From Anaerolineales bacterium UBA6663 (lineage in GTDB: Bacteria > Chloroflexota > Anaerolineae > Anaerolineales > UBA6663), in NCBI GenBank assembly GCA_002455335.1, contig DKKP01000230.1:17775-24130 (forward strand): 6,356 nt of DNA, in the 5' to 3' direction. The translations under genes were made by a program, and so were the position numbers. Shown here piece by piece: positions 1-5,644 of this stretch. The notes beneath the pieces were generated by a model. The model was not told where the DNA came from. It ran no database searches and saw only the letters and a list, made by a program, of their open reading frames with translations. The number at the start of each line of letters is the position of its first letter. The stretch's first letter is position 1.

Positions 1-614
1 CCCGCACCCTTGCGCGTCGCCACGGCGACGTCCGACCTTTCCGGCCAGCCCGCGCTCAGCACGATGGCGGCCGCCTCCGGGTCGCATCGAGCGTTGAACT
101 CGGCTTCGGCCTCCTGAGACGTGTGGGCGACGCTGAACGCACCGCCCATCGCGACCACTTCGCGCACCATCGGCACGATGTCGGGCGCCAGCCGCGTGGC
201 GAGGGCCAGATTGGTCAGCGGCCCGACGGCCAACACAGTCAGCGCGCCTGGATGCGCGCGCGCGGAATCGATCAGCACCTGGGTCGCTGCAGGCAATGGC
301 TCAGGCCCGGTGAAGGGCTCGGTCGGTCCATAACCGGCCTTCCACTCGGCAAACCAATCCGGATCTTCGATCAGGGGCAGGGCGGCGCCGCGACCAACGA
401 CCAGATCGCCACGGCCCTCGGCGGCCAGCGCTCGGCGCAGGTTGTGGGTCGCCTCGATGAGGCTCACGTTGCCGTGCACGCTTCCGCAGCCCACCACGTC
501 GATTGAGCTTGAGGCCAACATGACCAACAACGCAGCGCCGTCGTCGATCTCGGCGCCCGGCGTGCCAAGGCCGATGTCGGTATCGATGAAGACCGGGCGG
601 CGCGCAATGCTCAT
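1..614 (-). CDS. Inosine-uridine-type nucleoside hydrolase, N-terminal 204 residues (3' end outside window)
   Basis: This enzyme family hydrolyses the N-glycosidic bond of ribonucleosides to free base and ribose, usually in the cytoplasm and with a bound Ca2+. The frame opens at ATG 614-612 and runs off the window without a stop; 204 codons are visible of a family length of roughly 310-330. Family motifs appear in order: an N-terminal DTD (residues 11-13) and a DD (24-25) that together make the Ca2+/ribose site, GNV (48-50) matching the family GN motif, AVGPLTN (129-135), and GGAF (157-160) followed by EFN (172-174) and DPEAA (178-182). The stretch between the DTD and DD aspartates is about seven residues longer than the usual DxDPGxDD. 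The later conserved His/Asp region lies off the window. The start is 19 bases after the stop of the permease gene, with only a weak purine-rich stretch (CGGAC) upstream, so translation may depend on coupling. Its place behind a nucleoside-type importer supports a salvage role. Base preference (purine or pyrimidine) cannot be read from the sequence. Confidence 0.93.
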   Translation of the reverse strand, partial: MSIARRPVFIDTDIGLGTPGAEIDDGAALLVMLASSSIDVVGCGSVHGNVSLIEATHNLRRALAAEGRGDLVVGRGAALPLIEDPDWFAEWKAGYGPTEPFTGPEPLPAATQVLIDSARAHPGALTVLAVGPLTNLALATRLAPDIVPMVREVVAMGGAFSVAHTSQEAEAEFNARCDPEAAAIVLSAGWPERSDVAVATRKGA

Positions 615-633
615 GGTCGTCCGTGGCTGAATC

Positions 634-1608
634 CTAGGCCGGGCCCGGTTTCTCGTCGGCCGCGGCGCGGATCTGGGCGCGCGAGCGAGAGCGCGCCATG
701 CTACGAGTCACTGTCTCGCGCAGCGCGATCAACACGAGCACGAGGACCGTGGCGAAGTTCGGCAGGATCTCGACCAGGTTTGGCGGCAGATCGGTCACGT
801 TCTGAATGCGCACCGAAAACGCATCGGCGAAGCCAAAGAACAGGCTTGCGAAGAATGTGCCGATCGGGTGGTTGAGCCCAAAGAGCGCCGCCGCGATCGC
901 TGTCCAACCCCGGCCGTTGCTCATGTTGCGTGTGAACAGCTTGAGATGCCCGACCGATAGGAACGCGCCGCCGAGCGCGGCCAACATCCCCGAGAGCACA
1001 AGCGCCAGGGTCTGGATCCGGCGGGCGTTGATGCCCACGGTCTCAGCCGCTTCCTTGTTCTCGCCGACTGCGCGGATGTGTCGGCCAAAGGTGGTGTGAT
1101 ACAGCACGACGTAGAGCGTGATCGCGATCGCCCACGACAGATAGACGAAGAAGTTGTATCCGCTGAGCAGCCCGCCGATCACCGGGATGTCCTGGATGAT
1201 CGGGATGTGAATGTCGGGCACGCGGACGATGCTCGGGTCGGACCATGAGCCGGTCTGGCCGAACAGCACGCGCATGATATACACCGTCAACTCGAGGATG
1301 ATCAGGTTGAGCGCGATCGCCAGGATCACGAGATCGACTTGATAGCGGTGATACAAAAAGGCAAACAGCCAGCCCAGCAGCCCGCCGGCGATCACGGCCA
1401 CCAGGATCCCGAGATAGGTGTTGCCGAAATAGTAAGCGGCCACGATGCCCAGGAACGCGCCCAGGAGCATCTTGCTCTCCAATGCGAGGTTGAGCACGCC
1501 GGCCTTGTTGCACAAGGCGCCGCCCAGCGCGGCGAGCAAGATCGGCGTGGCCAGACGGATGCCGCTGTTGAACAGCTCGATCGTGAAGACGCTGAAGAAG
1601 CCTTCCAT
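634..1608 (-). CDS. ABC transporter permease, NupQ/YufQ type (nucleoside uptake, BPD_transp_2 family)
   Basis: A 324-residue, strongly hydrophobic inner-membrane protein and the second of the two permeases of a BMP-type nucleoside importer. Hydrophobic segments are visible at roughly 18-33, 46-60, 65-86, 92-115, 153-170, 200-220, 234-262 and 281-297. Family marks include GVLNLALESKMLLGAF (37-52), which corresponds to the usual GVLNIGLEGMMLMGA; the cytoplasmic loop GRHIRAVGENKEAAETVGIN (175-194), expected to contact the ATPase; and NMSNGRGWTAIAAALFG (228-244), a hallmark of this branch. In the first motif the usual Glu-Gly is Glu-Ser (44-45). The C-terminal tail from about 298 is basic and probably cytoplasmic. 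The gene starts 8 bases after the upstream permease stop, with AGGA 6 bases before the ATG, and ends in TAG 19 bases before the nucleoside hydrolase. The family is clear; nucleoside substrate is inferred from family and neighbours. Confidence 0.93.
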   Translation of the reverse strand: MEGFFSVFTIELFNSGIRLATPILLAALGGALCNKAGVLNLALESKMLLGAFLGIVAAYYFGNTYLGILVAVIAGGLLGWLFAFLYHRYQVDLVILAIALNLIILELTVYIMRVLFGQTGSWSDPSIVRVPDIHIPIIQDIPVIGGLLSGYNFFVYLSWAIAITLYVVLYHTTFGRHIRAVGENKEAAETVGINARRIQTLALVLSGMLAALGGAFLSVGHLKLFTRNMSNGRGWTAIAAALFGLNHPIGTFFASLFFGFADAFSVRIQNVTDLPPNLVEILPNFATVLVLVLIALRETVTRSMARSRSRAQIRAAADEKPGPA

Positions 1609-1614
1609 GTCGGT

Positions 1615-1618
1615 TCCT
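1615..1618 (-). promoter_or_regulatory. Shine-Dalgarno of the NupQ-type permease, overlapping the upstream stop codon
   Basis: On the minus strand the sequence reads TAGGAACCGACATG. The AG of the upstream permease's TAG stop is also the start of the AGGA ribosome binding site, which lies 6 bases before ATG 1608-1606. This arrangement fits translational coupling of the two permeases, which must be made in matching amounts for a heterodimeric channel. Confidence 0.7.
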
Positions 1619-2714
1619 ATCGCTCCGGTCGAGCCTGCCCGCGGTTGAAGCGGCGTACGAGCCAGTCACGCAGGCGATCGAGGTTGCCCTCGTAGAATTT
1701 GCGCAGCGCCACGAAGAGGATGATCAGGCCGATGATCGTGCCGCCAAGTTCGCGCGGGATCTGGGCCTCGAGCTGCAGGCCCAGTTGCGCGCCAAGGCGC
1801 ACGCCCGCGAACAGGATCGCGACGATCGCGACCCCGAGCGGGTGGCTCTGCCCGAGGATGGCGACCGACAGCCCGTCGAAGCCCAGGCCGACCGAGAACG
1901 CCGACATGATCCGGCGGTGCACGCCCAGGATCTCGATCGAGCCGGCCAGCCCGGCCAGCGCGCCGCTGATCAGCATCGCCCGGATCGCGGCGTTATCGCT
2001 TGGGATCCCGCCGAAGAGCGCAAAACGCTTCGACTGGCCGGCCATGCGTTGCTCGTAGCCCGGCGTCGAGCGCCACAAATACACGTACACGGCATAGGCT
2101 GTGAGCACCGCGATGACGAAGCCGATGCCCCACTTCGATCCAGGCAAAAAGGTCGGCAGCTGCGCTGAAGCATCGATGACCGGAGAATGCGCCACGGCGC
2201 CGGCATCGGCGCGCAGTGGAAACTGCACCATGTACTCGGCGAACAGCACGGCGATCGCGTTGAGCACGATGGTCACAAGCAGCTCGTTCACGCCGAGCTT
2301 GACGCGCAAGACGCCCGGCACCCAGCCATAGGCGGCGCCCGCCAGCATCGACATGATCATGATGAAGAGCGGGTGGATCACCGGCGGTAGCTGGATCGCG
2401 TATCCCAGCCAGGCCGCCATCACGGCGCCGAGCAGGTACTGGCCTTCCTGGCCGATGCTGAACATGCCCGAGCGAAAGGCCACAACCGCCGAGAGCCCGG
2501 TCAGGATCAGGGGCGTCGCCCGTTCGAGCGTCGTGAACAACGCGCAACGCGTCAGTTCGTTGCAGCCAAAGCCCGCGACAAACAGGATCCGATAGGCTTC
2601 TACAGGTGGCGTGTCGGTAAGCAGCACAAGGATCACCGATACGACAAGGCCCGAGAGTACGGCCAGGATCGGGATCAGGAACGCATCGAGTCGTTTCAGG
2701 CGGTCGTGGGTCAT
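1617..2714 (-). CDS. ABC transporter permease, NupP/YufP type (nucleoside uptake, BPD_transp_2 family)
   Basis: A 365-residue polytopic membrane protein, the first of the paired permeases. A basic N-terminus (MTHDRLKRLD) leads into a first membrane helix at about 12-32. Further hydrophobic segments lie near 67-82, 92-109, 114-133, 144-163, 196-214, 244-264, 281-305 and 325-338. Family motifs are SGMFSIGQEGQYLLGA (82-97), matching the usual GxFNIGxEGQ; GVNELLVTIVLN (141-152); the cytoplasmic coupling loop near 227-245; and GFDGLSVAILGQSHPLG (278-294). The start is chosen at ATG 2714 because AAAGG (2726-2722) sits 7 bases upstream. A GTG directly before it (2717) would be only 4 bases away and would add one residue. 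The gene follows the ATPase stop by 11 bases. Two cysteines (51 and 57) fall in the loop expected outside the membrane between helices 1 and 2. Family assignment is secure; substrate is inferred. Confidence 0.93.
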   Translation of the reverse strand: MTHDRLKRLDAFLIPILAVLSGLVVSVILVLLTDTPPVEAYRILFVAGFGCNELTRCALFTTLERATPLILTGLSAVVAFRSGMFSIGQEGQYLLGAVMAAWLGYAIQLPPVIHPLFIMIMSMLAGAAYGWVPGVLRVKLGVNELLVTIVLNAIAVLFAEYMVQFPLRADAGAVAHSPVIDASAQLPTFLPGSKWGIGFVIAVLTAYAVYVYLWRSTPGYEQRMAGQSKRFALFGGIPSDNAAIRAMLISGALAGLAGSIEILGVHRRIMSAFSVGLGFDGLSVAILGQSHPLGVAIVAILFAGVRLGAQLGLQLEAQIPRELGGTIIGLIILFVALRKFYEGNLDRLRDWLVRRFNRGQARPER

Positions 2715-2721
2715 CACGGAG

Positions 2722-2726
2722 CCTTT
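2722..2726 (-). promoter_or_regulatory. Shine-Dalgarno deciding the NupP-type permease start
   Basis: AAAGG on the minus strand lies between the ATPase TGA stop (2731-2729) and a double start GTG-ATG. Spacing is 4 bases to the GTG and 7 to the ATG, so the ATG at 2714-2712 is the better start. Confidence 0.6.
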
Positions 2727-2728
2727 CG

Positions 2729-4264
2729 TCAGGCCGTCGGGGCCGTTGTCTCGGGTTGGGCGCCGGCCATGAGCAGGCCGATCTGTTCTTCGGTGGCCGT
2801 GGCTGGGTCGACCTCCCCCTGGATCTGCCCGCGATACATCACAAGCACGCGGTCCGAGAGCGCCAGGATCTCCTCGAGCTCGACCGAGACCAGCAAGATG
2901 CCGGCGCCGCGGTCGCGGGCGTCGACCAGCGAACGATGAACGAACTCGATGCTGCCGACGTCGAGGCCACGCGTCGGCTGATTGGCCACGATGAAGGTCG
3001 GTTCGCCGGCCAACTCGCGACCGATCACGACCTTCTGCATGTTGCCGCCCGAGAGCCGCGAGATGCCGCCGCCTGGCACGGCGGCCGCGATCGAGAAACG
3101 CTTGATCACGTCGATCGCGAAATCGCGCATGCTGCGCCTGTTGAGGAAACCGGCGCGATTGAACTGCCCAAGTTTGTAGCGCGAGACGATCAGGTTCTCA
3201 TCGAGGTTGGTCTCGAGGTTCAGCCCGACGTGGATTCGATCCTCTGGGATGTGGGCCAGCCCGGCGTTGCGTCGTTGCCGAACCGAGAGTGATGTCGCGT
3301 CTTTGGCGTTGAGCGCCAGACGGCCGCCGTCGAGCGCGCGCATGCCCGTGACCGCTTCGACAAGTTCGGTCTGACCGTTGCCGCTCACGCCCGCGATGCC
3401 CACGATCTCGCCCGCACGCACCTCAAACGACACGCGTGTCACGGCCGGGAAGCCTCGGACGTCGGTGACGCTGACGTCGTCGGCGGCGAACACGACAGGG
3501 CCCGGCTGACGCGGGGCCTTGTTGACCTTGAGCAACACCTCGCGCCCGACCATCATCCGCGCCAACTCAGGCACCGTGGTCTCGGCCACGGCCTTACTGC
3601 CGACGTTGCGACCGCCGCGCATTACGGTCACGCGATCGGCCACGCGCACGACCTCGAGCAACTTATGCGTGATGAAGATGACCGTGAAGCCCGCCTGCGA
3701 CAGGTTGCGCACCACGCGCATCAACTCGGCGACCTCCTGCGGCGTGAGCACGGCAGTCGGCTCGTCGAGCACCAGTATTTTGGCTTTGCGCTCGAGCACC
3801 TTGAGGATCTCGACCCGCTGTTGCATCCCGACCGGCAGGTCGCGGATACGCGCTTTCGGGTCGACCGGCAGGCCGTGCCGTTCGGCCAACTCGCTCACGA
3901 TGCGGTTTTCCTCGTTTGGCGTGAGGAAGCCGCCGCGGTTGGGCTCCATGCCGAGCATGATGCTCTGCGCCACGGTGAACGACGGCACGAGTTTGAAGTG
4001 CTGGTGCACCATGCCGATGCCGTGGCGGATGGCGTCATCCGGGCGATGGATCTGCACGGGTTGGCCATCGACCTTGATCTCGCCAGCGTCGGGCCGCACC
4101 AGCCCGTAGAGGATGCTCATCAGCGTCGTTTTGCCGGCGCCGTTTTCGCCGACCAGGGCGTGCACCTCGCCCGCCTCGACCGCGAAGTCGACCTGGTCGT
4201 TCGCCCGGACGTCCGTCGAGGCGAAGTATTTGCTGATCCCCTTCATCTCAAGCGCGAGCGCCAT
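2729..4264 (-). CDS. ABC transporter double ATP-binding protein, NupO/YufO type (nucleoside importer)
   Basis: A 511-residue cytoplasmic ATPase with two fused nucleotide-binding domains, the usual form for BMP-type nucleoside and ribose-type importers. Domain 1: Walker A GENGAGKT (39-46), Q-loop Gln88, signature region LPVGMQQ (143-149), Walker B ILVLDEPT (163-170), switch His200. Domain 2: Walker A position GVSGNGQTE (292-300) with Gln298 in place of Lys; a canonical signature LSGGNMQKV (404-412); Walker B region FIVANQPT (424-431) lacking the usual Asp-Glu; and a switch-His position that appears to be Val461. So one composite site (domain 1 Walker motifs with domain 2 signature) looks competent and the other degenerate, a pattern that from memory is common in this family. 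The QPTRGLDVGSIEF stretch (429-441) is typical of the branch. The start ATG has a strong GAGGAG 7 bases upstream. The gene lies between the hairpin spacer and the permease genes and probably energises both permeases. Confidence 0.96.
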   Translation of the reverse strand: MALALEMKGISKYFASTDVRANDQVDFAVEAGEVHALVGENGAGKTTLMSILYGLVRPDAGEIKVDGQPVQIHRPDDAIRHGIGMVHQHFKLVPSFTVAQSIMLGMEPNRGGFLTPNEENRIVSELAERHGLPVDPKARIRDLPVGMQQRVEILKVLERKAKILVLDEPTAVLTPQEVAELMRVVRNLSQAGFTVIFITHKLLEVVRVADRVTVMRGGRNVGSKAVAETTVPELARMMVGREVLLKVNKAPRQPGPVVFAADDVSVTDVRGFPAVTRVSFEVRAGEIVGIAGVSGNGQTELVEAVTGMRALDGGRLALNAKDATSLSVRQRRNAGLAHIPEDRIHVGLNLETNLDENLIVSRYKLGQFNRAGFLNRRSMRDFAIDVIKRFSIAAAVPGGGISRLSGGNMQKVVIGRELAGEPTFIVANQPTRGLDVGSIEFVHRSLVDARDRGAGILLVSVELEEILALSDRVLVMYRGQIQGEVDPATATEEQIGLLMAGAQPETTAPTA

Positions 4265-4271
4265 AACGCCT

Positions 4272-4277
4272 CTCCTC
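4272..4277 (-). promoter_or_regulatory. Shine-Dalgarno of the ATPase gene
   Basis: GAGGAG on the minus strand, 7 bases before ATG 4264-4262. It lies downstream of the inverted repeat and is not contained in the stem, so the hairpin does not directly mask it. Confidence 0.75.
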
Positions 4278-4298
4278 GCCGTGCATCCGATACATCAG

Positions 4299-4337
4299 GT
4301 ACTCCGGGCGCGGAGCCCAGCCCCGCGCCCGGAGTAC
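4299..4337 (-). promoter_or_regulatory. Perfect 15-bp inverted repeat (mRNA hairpin) between binding-protein and ATPase genes
   Basis: Arms 4299-4313 (GTACTCCGGGCGCGG) and 4323-4337 (CCGCGCCCGGAGTAC) are exact reverse complements around a 9-base loop, giving a very stable GC-rich stem. It begins 22 bases after the TAA of the lipoprotein gene and ends 34 bases before the ATPase ATG. On the transcribed (minus) strand the bases after the stem are CTGATGTATCGG, with no T tract, so it is not a canonical intrinsic terminator. The likeliest roles are protecting the 3' end of the binding-protein message from exonucleases, or partial attenuation, so that more binding protein than membrane complex is made, as known for other binding-protein-dependent transport operons. 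The structure is seen directly; the role is inferred. Confidence 0.8.
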
Positions 4338-4359
4338 GCTGTTTTGCGACAGATTCGGA

Positions 4360-5442
4360 TTACTTGAGCGCCGCGCAGACGTCGGTCTCGCTGAGCGCGT
4401 CGCAGACCTCGAACTCGCCCGCCAGGATCTTGGTCCGATAGTCTTCGACCAGGGTCTGGACCTCGGGGAGCATGGCGGTCATCGCGTCAGGGCCTTCGTC
4501 CGCGAAGGTGGTCGAGCCCTCGTCCCACGACAGGCCAGCCGCGCCGTCGGCCATGCCGAGGCGCTTGAAGCCGCCCTCGAACTTACCCTCGACCACCGAC
4601 TGGATGGTGAGGTACGTGGTCATGTCGACGCGCTTGATCATCGACGTGATTACGTGTCCGGGCTGGATGAAGTCCTGGTTCGAGTCGACGCCGATCGCGA
4701 ACTTGTCGGCCTGGGCGGCGGCCTCGAGCACGCCCTCGCCCGAGCGGCCGGCGACCTGGTAGACGATGTCGGCGCCCTTGTCGTACAGGCCCTTGGCGGT
4801 CTCGAGGCCCAGGGTCGGGTTCGAGAAGTCGAAGCCCAGGTAGCTCACAAGCACGGTGCAGTCGGGGCAGACTTCGAGCACGCCCTGCTTGTAGCCGTAG
4901 TAGAACTGGTTGAGGCTCGGGGCGTCGCCGCCGACCACGGCGCCGACGGTCTTGGTGGTGGTCAGCTTGCCGACGATCAGGCCGACCAGGAAGCTCGACT
5001 GATGCACGTCGATCTGGTACGACACGAGGTTGGCGGGCAGCGTCTCAGCGAACACCTCAGAGGGCGAGCCGAACTTCTGATCCGGGAACTCGGCGGCCAG
5101 GTCGGTCATCAGCTTGGCGTCCAGCGCCAGGCCCATGATCAGGTCGTAGCCCTTCTGGATCGCGCCGCGCATGGCGCTCTCGTGCTCGGCCACGCCGTTG
5201 GTCTCGATGATGTCGCAGTCGACGGGCAACTCGGCGTTGGCGCGCTCGATGCCGCGCACGGCCGAGTCGATGAACGAGCGGTCACCGCGCGGGTTCGGCG
5301 TGATCAACGCGCAGGTGGTCTTCGGGGTTTCGGCCGTGGGCTCGACCTCGGGCGCGGCAGTCGACGCAGCCGGCGCGCAGGCCGAGAGCACGAGCGAGGC
5401 CGCGACGAGGGCCCCAGTGACGAGCGAAAGACTTCGTTTCAT
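4360..5442 (-). CDS. BMP/PnrA-family substrate-binding lipoprotein of a nucleoside ABC importer
   Basis: A 360-residue extracytoplasmic lipoprotein expected to capture (purine) nucleosides and deliver them to the permeases. The N-terminus has Lys-Arg at 2-3, a hydrophobic core, and a lipobox LSAC (19-22), so Cys22 should be lipidated. A short Ala/Pro/Thr/Glu-rich linker (23-41) follows. The mature domain shows BMP-family marks: GDRSFIDSAVRG (53-64), matching the usual GDxSFNxSAxxG ligand loop; FLVGLIVG (151-158); GADIVYQVAGRSGEGVLEAA (223-242); and GVDSNQDFIQPGHVITSMIK (251-270), the ribose-side loop. Six mature cysteines are unusual: 44, 76, 192, 195, 347 and 356. Length is normal for the family. 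A perfect AGGAGG lies 5 bases before the ATG. The gene ends in TAA, followed by a strong hairpin before the ATPase gene. A riboflavin-binding relative (RfuA-like) is possible from the fold, but the nucleoside hydrolase in the operon favours nucleosides. Confidence 0.94.
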   Translation of the reverse strand: MKRSLSLVTGALVAASLVLSACAPAASTAAPEVEPTAETPKTTCALITPNPRGDRSFIDSAVRGIERANAELPVDCDIIETNGVAEHESAMRGAIQKGYDLIMGLALDAKLMTDLAAEFPDQKFGSPSEVFAETLPANLVSYQIDVHQSSFLVGLIVGKLTTTKTVGAVVGGDAPSLNQFYYGYKQGVLEVCPDCTVLVSYLGFDFSNPTLGLETAKGLYDKGADIVYQVAGRSGEGVLEAAAQADKFAIGVDSNQDFIQPGHVITSMIKRVDMTTYLTIQSVVEGKFEGGFKRLGMADGAAGLSWDEGSTTFADEGPDAMTAMLPEVQTLVEDYRTKILAGEFEVCDALSETDVCAALK

Positions 5443-5644
5443 TCGATCCTCCTGATGGAAATACTCTGGTCGGCGTATGGGTGCGAGATATGCGATATCG
5501 AAAGGCTACGCGACCTCCTTACTGACCGCCGTTCGCCGCGTTCGTGCGGCCTGTCGGCGTACCCATCGGCGCCCACGGGCCGGGTCGATGGTGAAGTTGA
5601 GCAAGACAACGTGCTGTGGACGTCGCCATTCTACTCCCGAACGC
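5443..5644 (-). promoter_or_regulatory. 202-base gene-free leader upstream of the transporter operon (promoter presumed, not located)
   Basis: This spacer between the M20 gene stop and the lipoprotein ATG is the only gap in the window large enough for a full promoter and operator. I could not find a convincing -35/-10 pair: minus-strand TAGAAT (5633-5628) resembles a -10 box but lacks a -35 at the right distance. Other structure: an 8-bp palindrome CGATATCG (5493-5500) inside an AT-richer patch (5486-5500), a 9-bp direct repeat GTCGGCGTA at 5469-5477 and 5553-5561, and an AAGGAGG at 5520-5514 on the minus strand with no start codon at a suitable distance. No terminator for the M20 gene was seen. 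Confidence 0.4.
5448..5453 (-). promoter_or_regulatory. Shine-Dalgarno of the binding-protein gene
   Basis: A full AGGAGG on the minus strand, 5 bases before ATG 5442-5440. It is the strongest ribosome binding site in the window, consistent with high expression of the binding protein, and it fixes the start just ahead of a good signal peptide. Confidence 0.85.

Noticed and set aside
121..630. Several plus-strand frames of 62-127 codons opposite the nucleoside hydrolase
   Set aside because: They are antisense to a reading frame with multiple nucleoside hydrolase motifs and have no motif or ribosome binding site of their own.
1043..1669. A 208-codon minus-strand frame overlapping the NupQ-type permease in another frame
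   Set aside because: It is an Arg/Gly/Pro/His-rich alternative-frame product of a clear permease gene and spans two genes.
4299..4349. The inverted repeat read on the plus strand, followed by GCTGTTTTG, as an intrinsic terminator
   Set aside because: No plus-strand gene ends there, and the T run is only four bases and displaced from the stem.
3665..4441. A 258-codon open frame on the plus strand antisense to the ATPase gene
   Set aside because: It overlaps strongly conserved ATPase motifs on the other strand and has the same mirror-bias composition; no domain is recognisable.
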